A stretch of 33,608 nt of DNA from Thermotogae bacterium (lineage in GTDB: Bacteria > Hydrothermota > Hydrothermia > LBFQ01): contig JAADDJ010000027.1 in assembly GCA_013153965.1 (NCBI GenBank), forward strand, positions 1 through 33,608. Direction: 5' to 3'. Shown here one piece after another: positions 7,422-15,551 of the stretch. Under the pieces are notes generated by a model. That model made no database searches, had not been told where the DNA came from, and worked only from the letters and a program-made list of their open reading frames with translations. The stretch's first letter is position 1; every line of letters begins with the position of its first letter. The translations under genes and the position numbers were made by a program.

Positions 7422-7679
7422 ATGAGAAGGGTAGGTATCCTGCTGCTCATCCCCCTCATGGGATGTGCCACGGTTCCCACATCCTACGTAAAGCGCGTTG
7501 AGGAGCTTGAGAGGGAGGTCAAGAGCTTGAGAGAGGAGACGGCAAGGTTGAAGAAGGAGGCGGAGGAGTTGAAGGAGGCCCTCTCCAAAGCCTCCCAGTA
7601 CGAGGAGCAGATACGCCGCACCTTGAACGAGGAGTACAAAAAGAGGGGAAGCCTCATAAGACCTCCGAAGGCTAAGTGA
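7422..7679 (+). CDS. Small coiled-coil lipoprotein
   Basis: This 85-residue protein has a conventional lipoprotein signal: MRR, a hydrophobic core GILLLIPLM, and a lipobox LMGC with the lipidated Cys at residue 14. The remainder is almost one continuous heptad helix (VEELEREVKSLREETARLKK onwards, about residues 25-70). It ends in a short basic tail, RPPKAK. The layout of lipid anchor, coiled coil and terminal lysine recalls Braun's lipoprotein, but sequence homology cannot be claimed. It would sit at the inner or outer membrane facing the periplasm. The gene is single, divergent from the Memo-like gene, and overlaps the end of convergent mnmA by 8 bases. Confidence 0.8.
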   Translation: MRRVGILLLIPLMGCATVPTSYVKRVEELEREVKSLREETARLKKEAEELKEALSKASQYEEQIRRTLNEEYKKRGSLIRPPKAK

Positions 7680-8718
7680 TAGGGGTCTCAATGGTACCAC
7701 CCCCGAGGAGTAGGTCTCCGTGGTATATGGCCGCTCCCTGACCGGGGGCCGGGGCGAAGGGGGGATCCGAAAATACCACCTCCACCTTGTCCTTCCCGTT
7801 GAGGAGTCTCACGGTGGCCCTTCTCGCTTTGGATGAGGCTCTCACCTGCACGTGGGCCTCAAACTCCTCTCCCGGCAGATGATGCCAATTCACATCTTCC
7901 ACCAGTACCCTGCGAATCAGAAGCTCATCGTAATCTCCGAGAATCACATCCGTACCCCTTATGGCCCTCACATAAACCCTCCTGCCGAGCGACACCCCGA
8001 GCCCCCTCCTCTGACCCACGGTGAAGTTGTGAATGCCCCCGTGAGTTCCCACGACCTCCCCCCGGTATATGATCCTTCCCGGAGTGGGCCTAAGACCCCT
8101 CTCAAGCAGAAAGTCGCGATAATCTCCGGATACGAAGCAGAGATTCTGGGATTCGGGACGTCTCGCGGTCGGAAGACCTCTCTCCTCGGCTATACGGCGC
8201 ACCTCCTCCTTGCCCATATCCCCGACGGGGAATATCAGCCGCCCTATCCACTCGCGGGGTATCCTGAAGAGGAAGTAGGATTGGTCCTTGGAGAGGACCT
8301 TTCCCCTGCGGAGAAGTTGCACACCCGAGAGCGTTCCCTTGCGCACGTAATGGCCCGTGGCCACGTATCGGGCCCCGACGTCGTCGGCGAGGGAAAAGAG
8401 AGCCCTCAACTTGTAGTCCCGGTTGCACAGTAGGCAGGGACTCGGCGTCCTGCCGCGCCCATACTCGGATACGAAGTATCCCACTATGTCCCTCCTGAAT
8501 CCCTCGGAGTAGTCCAATACGTGGAAGGGGATACCCAGTTTTACGGCCACCCTCCGGGCGAGATGGACGGCCGATATGCTGCAACAGGAGTAGGGATTAT
8601 CGCTCTCCGGGTTGAGGATGACGCTCGCGCCTATGACCTCGTAGCCCGCCTCTTTGAGGAGGAGGGCCGAGACGGAGCTATCCACGCCTCCCGACAACCC
8701 TACCACTACCCTCTCCAT
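7672..8718 (-). CDS. mnmA: tRNA-specific 2-thiouridylase MnmA
   Basis: The 348-residue enzyme thiolates uridine 34 of Lys, Glu and Gln tRNAs. The PP-loop SGGVDSS is at residues 9-15. The two catalytic cysteines are in TPSPCLLCNRDYKL (near residue 100) and SQNLCFVSGDYRDFL (near residue 190). The C-terminal barrel includes GTHGGIHNFTVGQRRGLGV. The true start is the ATG at 8716-8718; the longer ORF in the track reads back through a tRNA gene. That ATG follows the tRNA-Gly 3' end after CTTTTTTTT, so mnmA has either no leader or one generated by tRNA processing. No Shine-Dalgarno sequence exists. Confidence 0.95.
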   Translation of the reverse strand: MERVVVGLSGGVDSSVSALLLKEAGYEVIGASVILNPESDNPYSCCSISAVHLARRVAVKLGIPFHVLDYSEGFRRDIVGYFVSEYGRGRTPSPCLLCNRDYKLRALFSLADDVGARYVATGHYVRKGTLSGVQLLRRGKVLSKDQSYFLFRIPREWIGRLIFPVGDMGKEEVRRIAEERGLPTARRPESQNLCFVSGDYRDFLLERGLRPTPGRIIYRGEVVGTHGGIHNFTVGQRRGLGVSLGRRVYVRAIRGTDVILGDYDELLIRRVLVEDVNWHHLPGEEFEAHVQVRASSKARRATVRLLNGKDKVEVVFSDPPFAPAPGQGAAIYHGDLLLGGGTIETPIT

Positions 8719-8727
8719 AAAAAAAAG

Positions 8728-8799
8728 AGCGGGAGACGGGATTTGAACCCGCGACCCCCTGCATGGCAAGCAGGTGCTCTACCACTGAGCTACTCCCGC
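8728..8799 (-). tRNA. glyT: tRNA-Gly (GCC)
   Basis: The minus strand folds into a full cloverleaf. The acceptor arms GCGGGAG and CTCCCGC pair across seven bases. The D arm is in TAGCTCAGTGGTAGAGC. The anticodon stem is CCTGC/GCAGG around TTGCCAT, giving anticodon GCC. The T arm contains GGGTTCAAATCCC. The discriminator base is U73, as expected for glycine. CCA is not encoded. A run of eight T follows one base after the mature 3' end and runs straight into the mnmA start codon. Confidence 0.96.
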
Positions 8800-8812
8800 T
8801 CGTGAGGCGTAT

Positions 8813-8818
8813 ATTATA
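8813..8818 (-). promoter_or_regulatory. -10 element (TATAAT) for tRNA-Gly
   Basis: TATAAT on the minus strand ends 13 bases before the tRNA 5' end, implying a precursor leader of about 6 bases for RNase P to remove. It would also drive mnmA by read-through. Confidence 0.6.
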
Positions 8819-8833
8819 AAGGGGAAAGGCGAC

Positions 8834-9787
8834 TCATCTGCCAACCTTCCGGACGGTCGTCCCCCTGTAGTAGAACTTTAGAATCTTGCGGTAGTCCCAA
8901 CCTTTCTTGGCCTTTAGGATGGCCCCCCGCTGGCACAGGCCCACCCCGTGCCCCCTACCGGTCCCGATGAAGATGACGCCCGTCTGGGTGCACCAGTACG
9001 CGAAGACCGTGCTCGGAAGGCCGAACCTCCTGCGTATCTCGTACGCGTATAGGGTGTCCCCACCCAAGAACATAGCATACACCCTCAAGGACCCGGGTAT
9101 CCGTTTTACCCGTGGGCACGTTTTGAGCGGGGCGAAGACCTTCCACGTGTAGTGCGCGTTGTCGTCCTCAAAGCAGTCCTCGTCCTCCCCCGTCCAGAAG
9201 TACGGGAGACTCTTTCCCCCCTTCCAGACGTACCGGGGCTCACACACCCAACCGCCGCACGACGCGTGGTACAGGACCTCAACGGGTTTCCCCTGATATG
9301 TGAGAACGAGACCTTTGGTTTCGCGGGCCGCCCTACGATGTATGGCCTTGGTGCGCTTCCTTCCCTCGTATCTCTGGCAGTGGTCCCGGTCGCAGGCGTG
9401 GAATATGCCGTGCCGCTTTCCCCACCTCATCAGGAACGTTCGGGCAAGTACCGCTTGGGCCTTCAGAGCCTCAAGGGGGGCATCCCCCATCTCGCTCGCT
9501 ATCACGTGGGCGACGTACTCCTCGCGGGGGAGTTTGTTTATGATCCGGAAGGCGTTCCCCTTGGGCAGGAAAATCAACAGACCGGGGTAATCCCCCTTGA
9601 CGGGCTCAAGGAGTCGGGCGCTCTTCAGGGTGAGTTTCCTGCGCTTTACTCCGTTGACGATGAGCCGGCCGCCCTTCGCGGTTATCTTGTACTTCTTTCC
9701 CCCGGCCAAGGCGACGGCCCTCTTCACGAGGGCACCCCCGTATATCCCCACGAGAACGCTGTCGGGGAGAAGCGCCAGGAGCAGCAC
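8834..9787 (-). CDS. SpoIID/LytB domain protein
   Basis: The 317-residue protein contains a SpoIID domain. The motif LPREEYVAHVIASEMGDAPLEALKAQAVLARTF (about residues 85-120) includes the Glu corresponding to the catalytic residue of the SpoIID lytic transglycosylase. VEVLYHASCGGWV is next, and the C-terminal glycine motif is GTGRGHGVGLCQRGA. SpoIID-like proteins cleave peptidoglycan strands and also occur in non-sporulating bacteria. The N-terminus MLLLALLPDS is hydrophobic but only about 7 residues long with no basic residue. An in-frame TAG three codons before the GTG rules out a longer start. It lies 10 bases behind the acyl-CoA synthetase gene, probably in one operon. Confidence 0.88.
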   Translation of the reverse strand: MLLLALLPDSVLVGIYGGALVKRAVALAGGKKYKITAKGGRLIVNGVKRRKLTLKSARLLEPVKGDYPGLLIFLPKGNAFRIINKLPREEYVAHVIASEMGDAPLEALKAQAVLARTFLMRWGKRHGIFHACDRDHCQRYEGRKRTKAIHRRAARETKGLVLTYQGKPVEVLYHASCGGWVCEPRYVWKGGKSLPYFWTGEDEDCFEDDNAHYTWKVFAPLKTCPRVKRIPGSLRVYAMFLGGDTLYAYEIRRRFGLPSTVFAYWCTQTGVIFIGTGRGHGVGLCQRGAILKAKKGWDYRKILKFYYRGTTVRKVGR

Positions 9788-9797
9788 GGGTCGCTAT

Positions 9798-11549
9798 CTA
9801 CTCCTTCTCCTCTATTCCCGAATCCTTGACCTTCTCACCCGGGGCTATGTACATACCTTTGAAGAGGTGACGCTTTATCTTCCGGGTCGTGGTCTTGGGG
9901 AACTCCTCGTAGCGGAGGGCGAAGCGCTTTATCCTCTTGTAGGGAGCCAACTCCTTGGATAGCCTCTCTATCTCGGAGGCGATCAGGTCGTAAATGAAGT
10001 CGTCGTTGGGCTTCACCCCACGTTTGCGGGCCTCATCCCTCACCGCGTCCAAGTTCGGATAGACCAGCGCCTGAACCTCCTCATCCCCGGTATCGGGATT
10101 CTTGGCTCCGAATACCAGTATCTCCTCAACGAAGGGAGATTCCAGTATCTTGCTCTCTATCTCCTCGGGGTATATGTTCTTGCCACCCTTGGTGACTATC
10201 ACCGCCTTCTTCCTGCCGGTGATGTACAGGTATCCGTCGTCATCCAGATACCCTATATCCCCCGTGAGGAACCATCCGTCCTCCGTGAAGACCTCGGCGT
10301 TGGCCTTGTCGTTCTTGTAATATCCCTTCATCACGACGGGCCCGCGCGCGGCTATCTCCCCCTCGCCCTCCTCGTTGGGGTCAAATATCTTTATCTCAAC
10401 TCCCGGTATGGGAACGCCCACGGAGGGGAGTCTCGGGTCGTGGGGGGGCGTAACGGTGAGAATGGGAGACGTCTCCGACAGACCGTAGCCTTGGATGACC
10501 TTGAATCCGAGCTCCTCCAGACCGCGCGCCACCCACAGTGGGAGGGCCGCGCCGCCGGAGACCATGAACTTGAGCCTGTCAAGGCCGAGGCGCTCGTGAA
10601 GCGGCTTAAAGAGTCTCCGATTCACCTTACGTCCTATCAAAGGTATCTTGGACGTGGCACGCAGAGCGTTGAAGGCGGCTCGGCGCGTTATGGGGGATTT
10701 GGAGACCTCCCGCAGTATCCTCGTGAGTATCTTCTCCAGAATGAGCGGAACGGTGAGCCAGACGGTGGGACGGGTGTCCCTCATATCCTGAAGCATGTGG
10801 TCCGGACGCAGGGATCTGGAGTACGATACCGTGGCCCCTATGTATATGGGCGACAGGAATCCCACGGTGCATTCATAGACGTGGTGGAGAGGCAGGATGG
10901 AGAAGAAGATGTCCTCCTCGTATATGGGTACGACCTGATATACCCCCTCAATATCGCTCATTATGTTGCGATGCGTGAGCATGACCCCCTTGGGAGAGCC
11001 GGTCGTTCCGGACGTGAATAGGACCTCCGCCAGATCCTCGGGCGAAACCTGAGTTCTATCAATACCCGAGTACCTCTCATCCAACGTTGCGAAGCTCGGG
11101 AGCTCCTCGTGCTCGTCCATGGACAGTATGCCCTTCAATCCAAGATCCTTCCGAGCCTCCAACATCTCGGGCACGTACCTGCCGGAGGCTATGACGTACT
11201 TCACGTCGGCGAAGTCCAGCAGATATCTCCTCTCCATGTCGTTGAGACGAGCGTCCAGAGGTATGACGGTCGCACCGGCCCACAGTATTCCGAGGTAGGC
11301 CTGCCCCCATTCCGGGCGATTCTCCCCTACGAGGGCTACGAAGTCCCCCCGCTTTATTCCGAACTCCTTCTGGAGGAACTCTGCTATCTTCCTGACCCTC
11401 TGGAGAGCCTGACCGTACGTGTAGGAGACCCAACCGTTCCCGCGACGTATCCTCGCCATCTCCTTGTCGGGAAGTCGGTTGGCCGTCAGCTCAAACATCT
11501 CCGTTATGGTACCTATGCCCTTAGGCTTCCGTATTATCCTGTGGCCCAT
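9798..11549 (-). CDS. fadD: Long-chain acyl-CoA synthetase (AMP-forming)
   Basis: The 583-residue enzyme of the ANL superfamily has the AMP-binding P-loop LFTSGTTGSPKGVMLTHRN (about residue 170), the adenine motif GYGLSETSPILT (about 370), the hinge motif GWFLTGDIGYLDDDGYLYITGRKK (about 440), and the catalytic-lysine region TTRKIKRHLF near the end. It activates fatty acids to acyl-CoA through an acyl-adenylate. Length fits the bacterial FACS group of AMP-dependent synthetases, slightly shorter than eukaryotic forms. The ATG follows TATAAT by 7 bases, so the mRNA is predicted to be leaderless. It is followed by the SpoIID-like gene. Confidence 0.92.
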   Translation of the reverse strand: MGHRIIRKPKGIGTITEMFELTANRLPDKEMARIRRGNGWVSYTYGQALQRVRKIAEFLQKEFGIKRGDFVALVGENRPEWGQAYLGILWAGATVIPLDARLNDMERRYLLDFADVKYVIASGRYVPEMLEARKDLGLKGILSMDEHEELPSFATLDERYSGIDRTQVSPEDLAEVLFTSGTTGSPKGVMLTHRNIMSDIEGVYQVVPIYEEDIFFSILPLHHVYECTVGFLSPIYIGATVSYSRSLRPDHMLQDMRDTRPTVWLTVPLILEKILTRILREVSKSPITRRAAFNALRATSKIPLIGRKVNRRLFKPLHERLGLDRLKFMVSGGAALPLWVARGLEELGFKVIQGYGLSETSPILTVTPPHDPRLPSVGVPIPGVEIKIFDPNEEGEGEIAARGPVVMKGYYKNDKANAEVFTEDGWFLTGDIGYLDDDGYLYITGRKKAVIVTKGGKNIYPEEIESKILESPFVEEILVFGAKNPDTGDEEVQALVYPNLDAVRDEARKRGVKPNDDFIYDLIASEIERLSKELAPYKRIKRFALRYEEFPKTTTRKIKRHLFKGMYIAPGEKVKDSGIEEKE

Positions 11550-11556
11550 GGCTGCT

Positions 11557-11562
11557 ATTATA
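11557..11562 (-). promoter_or_regulatory. -10 element (TATAAT) for fadD
   Basis: Consensus TATAAT on the minus strand ends 7 bases before the ATG at 11549. It lies in the 21-base gap behind the FG-GAP gene. Confidence 0.65.
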
Positions 11563-11570
11563 GGGTGGGC

Positions 11571-13091
11571 TTATCGGACTATGACCTTCCTAACCTTCTC
11601 GCCTATCTTCACGAAATACGCGCCTGTTCCCAGGGAGACCGCTCTCTCACCCTCCAGAGCGCCTGACGACAGTAGTCTGCCGGACGCGGAGAGGATCTCG
11701 TATCTCCCCTCCCCGCGCAGGATGAGGGTGCGACCGACCACCTCAACGGAGGGAGTCTCCATCCCGCTCGGGGTCTCAACCACCCCATCGGGATCGTCCC
11801 ACGAGAGGCGACAGCTCCCATACACGCTGGAGGTGAAGACGGCCAGTATGGGTGAATCATCCTCACCCCTGAGGATGAAATCCACGCACGTGTCCCCATT
11901 GACATCCGCCAGAACGGAGTATCCCGAGCCGTAAGGCCCGCCGCCGTAGGTGTAGGACCACAGGGAGGAGCCCGTCGCGGCGTCTATGACCGTGAGGACC
12001 CCGTCGTGGTCGTTGTAGAGGATCTCGTATCCCGGATTGCTGGCGTCAAAATCTCCCACGGTTATCGGGGCGGAGCCGTGGGTCTCGGTCAGGGAGGTAG
12101 TGAGCCATATGATGGAGCCGTCGGCCCCGCTTATGGCCATGAGGGTGGTATCGCCGAAGTATCCGCTCTGGAATATGTCCCTGACACCGTCGCCGTCAAT
12201 ATCCCATCCGGACACGGGGGATTCGTGAGCGTCGTAAGAGAGATTTATGTAGGTGAGAGACGACCATCTGAGGGTGCCGTCCTCATTCACCCGGTAGATC
12301 TCCCGATCACTGCTTACGATGATGTCGTAGTGGCCATCCCCGTCAATGTCCTCAACGATGGGGGAGCTTATGTCGGAGTTGTATATGGACACGCTCCAGA
12401 GGAGGGAGCCGTCCAGACCGTTGAGAGCCTTGAGCCAGTAGCTGTCGTCATCCGCCACTATGACGTCCGGATATCCATCGCGGTTTATGTCCGCTACCGC
12501 GGGAACGCTGCCGATGGCGACGCCTTGAGAGCTGGACCATATGGTGGAGCCGTCGTATCCACGCCTGACGAAGGTCCCGGAGGATGTGGATACTATCACG
12601 TCCAGCAGGCCATCGCCGTCCATATCGGCCAGTCGCGGGGAGCCGTTGTAGGTGTAGCCCCCCAGAGAGGCGCTCCATAGGAGATGTCCATCGCTTCCGC
12701 TTAGGACGTACAGGGTCGCGTTGGAGGAGACGAAGGCCACCTCAAGGCTTGACGGATCCCCATCCATCTCGCCCGCGGCCGGAGTTGAGTATATACCGCT
12801 GGATGCCCGATAGGACCAGTTTATGACCCCGTCGGGCCCGTTGAAACACCGAAGATCCCCCACGTTGTCGCCCACGACTATGTTGGGAATGCCGTCCCCA
12901 TCAACGTCCATGACCATGGGGCCAGAATACACACCCGTGGATGCGCTGAGGCTATAACTCCAAAGCGGAACGAGGGAGGACACGCCCGAGAAGAGGGCGG
13001 TAGCCTGAGCGCGCCCGGTCCCCGCGTTATCCCTCTTGAAGCCGCACCATGCCATCGGAGGACATGCCGATATGATCAAAGCGAAGTACAT
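11571..13091 (-). CDS. Secreted FG-GAP/VCBS-type beta-propeller protein with Por sorting tail
   Basis: The 506-residue protein is built of about seven to eight blades of roughly 50 residues. Each combines a PQQ-like strand (such as LNGLDGSLLWS) with a calcium-binding loop (DVDGDGIPNIVVGD, DMDGDGLLDVIVS, DINRDGYPDVIVAD, DIDGDGHYDIIVS, DIDGDGVRDIF, DVNGDTCVDFIL). The last 60 residues form a Por/type IX-like sorting domain ending GAYFVKIGEKVRKVIVR. The N-terminus MYFALIISAC is a very short hydrophobic stretch. The protein is probably cell-surface or extracellular, and its ligand is unknown. The ATG is 7 bases after TAAAAT, so leaderless translation is likely. Confidence 0.82.
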   Translation of the reverse strand: MYFALIISACPPMAWCGFKRDNAGTGRAQATALFSGVSSLVPLWSYSLSASTGVYSGPMVMDVDGDGIPNIVVGDNVGDLRCFNGPDGVINWSYRASSGIYSTPAAGEMDGDPSSLEVAFVSSNATLYVLSGSDGHLLWSASLGGYTYNGSPRLADMDGDGLLDVIVSTSSGTFVRRGYDGSTIWSSSQGVAIGSVPAVADINRDGYPDVIVADDDSYWLKALNGLDGSLLWSVSIYNSDISSPIVEDIDGDGHYDIIVSSDREIYRVNEDGTLRWSSLTYINLSYDAHESPVSGWDIDGDGVRDIFQSGYFGDTTLMAISGADGSIIWLTTSLTETHGSAPITVGDFDASNPGYEILYNDHDGVLTVIDAATGSSLWSYTYGGGPYGSGYSVLADVNGDTCVDFILRGEDDSPILAVFTSSVYGSCRLSWDDPDGVVETPSGMETPSVEVVGRTLILRGEGRYEILSASGRLLSSGALEGERAVSLGTGAYFVKIGEKVRKVIVR

Positions 13092-13098
13092 AGGTTGA

Positions 13099-13104
13099 AT
13101 TTTA
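13099..13104 (-). promoter_or_regulatory. -10 element (TAAAAT) for the FG-GAP protein
   Basis: TAAAAT on the minus strand ends 7 bases before the ATG at 13091, in the 28-base gap behind the antiporter gene. Confidence 0.5.
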
Positions 13105-13119
13105 CGGAGGATAACGGAT

Positions 13120-14559
13120 TTATTTTTTCTTTTTCTTGCGGCGGCGTTTCTTCGTTTTTTTCTTCCCTTGCAGGAGATCCTTCGTTCGGTCTATTATCTC
13201 CCTCTCCTTATCCACGATCCTCGTCCAGAGATCCTTCTCCGCCTTTGCCGGTGGCTTTTCCCTCTCCTTGGGTTTATCCTCGGACTTCTCCTCGGGAAGC
13301 GGAGGCAGTATTATCCTCGTGAGGAACGTTCCCACCGTCATCCACAGGACGCTTATGAGGATGACGCCGAAGGCGTAGGCCAGAATGATCTCCGCCTTAT
13401 CGGTCAGGACGGCCCCTATGCTGAAGGCCACTATGGCGGAGACCAGACCGCGAGGCATCATGAAGAGGAGTATCCAAGCATCGCGCGCGTCTATGTCCCT
13501 ATCAACCTTGTAGAGGATGTAGGTGCTGATGGCCCTGACCAGAACCAGAAGTAGGAATACGCCGAGGATCCCTTGGATTATGCTCAGGTTGGCTATGTAC
13601 TCAACCTTGACGGTCATACCGAGGATTAGGAAGAAGAAGGTGCTGAAGACGAACGAAAGCTCCACGCTCGCCTGCTTGGTGAATTCGTCCAGGGAGAAGT
13701 TGAGCATATCCAGCTTCTCCCGACTTATACGCAGGAAGGGGATGATGCGATTGACGATGTTTTGGGCGTTTGATATGACCATACCCAGAATTATCGCGGC
13801 CAGGGGGCCGCTACCTCCCAGAAGCTCAACGAGCCAATACACGCCGAAGAGGACACCCAAAGTCAGGATGTAATAGACCTCATTCTGAACGAGAACCTTG
13901 ATGACCTGCAACCAGACGAAACCCACCACTATCGCGATTATCGTCGCGTTGACGATTGAGTTGAAGAGGTACTGGGCCACATTCACATTCCCCCCCATCA
14001 TCATGTTCAAAACCACGCTCGTCCCCACGACGATGTATATCTCCGCCAGGACGGCCTCAAACTTGGCTATTATGTTTGCCTCCGGGGATGTCTTGAGCTT
14101 GCTTATGGTGGGAAGGACTATGGCACCGCTCGTTCCTCCGAGCATTATCCCTATCAGCGCCCCCACGTAGGGATCCCCCCCGTAGGCCACCCACAGGAGG
14201 GCCACGGCGAGGGAGGATAGGAAGAACAGGACGCTTGAGAATACGAAGGCTATACCGAGCTTCTTCACCAGAGCATATACGTCCAGAGCGAGACCACCCT
14301 CAAAGAGGATGATGGCGAAGGCCATCGCTCCGAAGTAAGGCGCTATGATGAGGGCCAGATCCGGGGAGACGATGTGCAGTACGTTCGTCAGAAAGAAACC
14401 CAAGAGAATCAGAAAGAGGGTGGAGGGTATGCTGAACTTCTTAAATATGAGGTCGGCCACGAATCCCGCCAAGATTATGCCTGCTATGAAACCCAAAAAG
14501 GCGGAGGGGGAGAGCTTCCCCGTCCCACCGCCGGCGGTCAACACATAACTTAGAGGCAC
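13120..14559 (-). CDS. Cation:proton antiporter (CPA family) with a lysine-rich tail
   Basis: The 479-residue protein has about 12 membrane segments, starting FLGFIAGIILAGFVADLIF. Family features include ILFEGGLALDVYAL (about residue 85), the helix-break segment GIMLGGTSGAIVLPTISKLKTSPEANIIAKFEA (about 135-165), and FMMPRGLVSAIVAF (about 370). These place it with NhaP/KefB-type sodium- or potassium/proton exchangers. The segment normally containing the ND or DD pair reads GGTSGAIV, as in some CPA members, so ion selectivity is uncertain. The C-terminus is a long charged cytosolic stretch ending KKTKKRRRKKKKK. The GTG start is 8 bases after TATAAT. Confidence 0.85.
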   Translation of the reverse strand: MPLSYVLTAGGGTGKLSPSAFLGFIAGIILAGFVADLIFKKFSIPSTLFLILLGFFLTNVLHIVSPDLALIIAPYFGAMAFAIILFEGGLALDVYALVKKLGIAFVFSSVLFFLSSLAVALLWVAYGGDPYVGALIGIMLGGTSGAIVLPTISKLKTSPEANIIAKFEAVLAEIYIVVGTSVVLNMMMGGNVNVAQYLFNSIVNATIIAIVVGFVWLQVIKVLVQNEVYYILTLGVLFGVYWLVELLGGSGPLAAIILGMVISNAQNIVNRIIPFLRISREKLDMLNFSLDEFTKQASVELSFVFSTFFFLILGMTVKVEYIANLSIIQGILGVFLLLVLVRAISTYILYKVDRDIDARDAWILLFMMPRGLVSAIVAFSIGAVLTDKAEIILAYAFGVILISVLWMTVGTFLTRIILPPLPEEKSEDKPKEREKPPAKAEKDLWTRIVDKEREIIDRTKDLLQGKKKTKKRRRKKKKK

Positions 14560-14567
14560 GACAAGTT

Positions 14568-14573
14568 ATTATA
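14568..14573 (-). promoter_or_regulatory. -10 element (TATAAT) for the antiporter
   Basis: TATAAT on the minus strand ends 8 bases before the GTG start at 14559. It separates the antiporter from the seven-gene operon upstream. Confidence 0.6.
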
Positions 14574-14585
14574 GAGTGGGGAGGG

Positions 14586-15551
14586 CTACAACCATCCCAC
14601 GAAAGTGCGTCCCCCGTTCTCCCTGAAGTAGTCTATCGTCAGACTTATCCCCTCCCTGAAGGTGTATCTCGGCTCCCACCCCAGAATCTCCCTGGCGCGT
14701 CTGTTGTCGGATACGAGATTGAAGACCTCCATGGCCTGCGGACGCACGAGGGCCGGATCCTGAACCACCTTTAGACGCTTGCCCAGAACCTCCTCAACCG
14801 TCCTCACCACATCCAAAACCGAATAGCTCCTGCCGACCCCGAGATTCACCTCCCCTCCGGGCGGGGTGTCCCTAAGTAGAGCCAAAACGAGGGCTCGGGC
14901 CGTATCCTTAACGTACGTGAAATCCCTGCGGGGTTTGAGGTTCCCCAGCCTCACCGTATCGCCCTTCAGGGCTTGAAGGATTATCCAAGGTATGAGGGCT
15001 CGGGGGGACTGTCGGGGTCCGTAGGTGTTGAACGGGCGCACTATGAAGGTGTTGAGGCCGTAGGCGTAATGGAAACTCCGCACCATGGCGTCGGCCCCCA
15101 CCTTGCTGGCGGCGTACGGGGAGCGGGGTCGGCGTGGCGAATCCTCCGACAGAGGCTCATTGCTGCCCCCGAAGATCTCGCTCGTGGATACGTGAATGAA
15201 TTTGGAGACGCCCGCCTCCAAAGCCGCCTTCAGGAGGTTGGTGGTGCCCACCACGTTGTTCATGGCGAAGTCTATGGGATTTTGGAAGGAGTAGGGTACC
15301 GATATCTGGGCCGCCAGATGCAGCACGGCATCTACGCCTTCGGTGGCCCTGCGGGTGGAGGTGTAATCCCGTATATCCCCCCAGTGGAGCTCCAGGTGAT
15401 CCAGAATCTCCCTCGGGAGTCGGGTCAGATTCCCCACGTAGCCGGTGGAGTTGTAGCGGAGGAAGACCCTAACGTCAAACCCTTCCCTCACCAGCTCCTC
15501 CACCGTATGGGAGCCTATGAATCCGCTGGCTCCCGTCAGGAGAACCTTCAT
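14586..15551 (-). CDS. NAD-dependent 4,6-dehydratase/epimerase, LegB-like
   Basis: The 321-residue extended short-chain dehydrogenase has the NAD loop LLTGASGFIGSH (residues 4-15), the serine of HVSTSEIFGG, the catalytic YxxxK in SPYAASKVGADAM (about residue 150), and FNTYGPRQSPRALIPWII. It closely resembles NAD-dependent 4,6-dehydratases of the LegB/GDP-mannose dehydratase group, which start the synthesis of deoxy-amino sugars for surface glycans. Exact substrate is not certain; a UDP-glucose 4-epimerase role is less likely. Its ATG overlaps the tpiA stop by four bases. As the last gene of an operon that also encodes polysaccharide export, a surface-sugar role fits. Confidence 0.82.
   Translation of the reverse strand: MKVLLTGASGFIGSHTVEELVREGFDVRVFLRYNSTGYVGNLTRLPREILDHLELHWGDIRDYTSTRRATEGVDAVLHLAAQISVPYSFQNPIDFAMNNVVGTTNLLKAALEAGVSKFIHVSTSEIFGGSNEPLSEDSPRRPRSPYAASKVGADAMVRSFHYAYGLNTFIVRPFNTYGPRQSPRALIPWIILQALKGDTVRLGNLKPRRDFTYVKDTARALVLALLRDTPPGGEVNLGVGRSYSVLDVVRTVEEVLGKRLKVVQDPALVRPQAMEVFNLVSDNRRAREILGWEPRYTFREGISLTIDYFRENGGRTFVGWL

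Noticed and set aside
7371-7700. N-terminal extension of the Memo-like ORF (377 residues)
   Set aside because: The extra 110 residues are the antisense of the coiled-coil lipoprotein and cross both divergent promoters.
8719-8726. Eight-T run after the tRNA as an intrinsic terminator
   Set aside because: No dedicated hairpin precedes it apart from the tRNA itself, and mnmA has no other promoter; read-through is at least as likely.
8719-8769. Longer mnmA start in the ORF track
   Set aside because: It would read through the tRNA-Gly gene. The family N-terminus begins at the ATG ending at 8718.
13208-13216. TTATCCACG, a DnaA-box-like sequence
   Set aside because: A single copy inside the antiporter coding sequence; no cluster of boxes or AT-rich unwinding region, so I do not call oriC.
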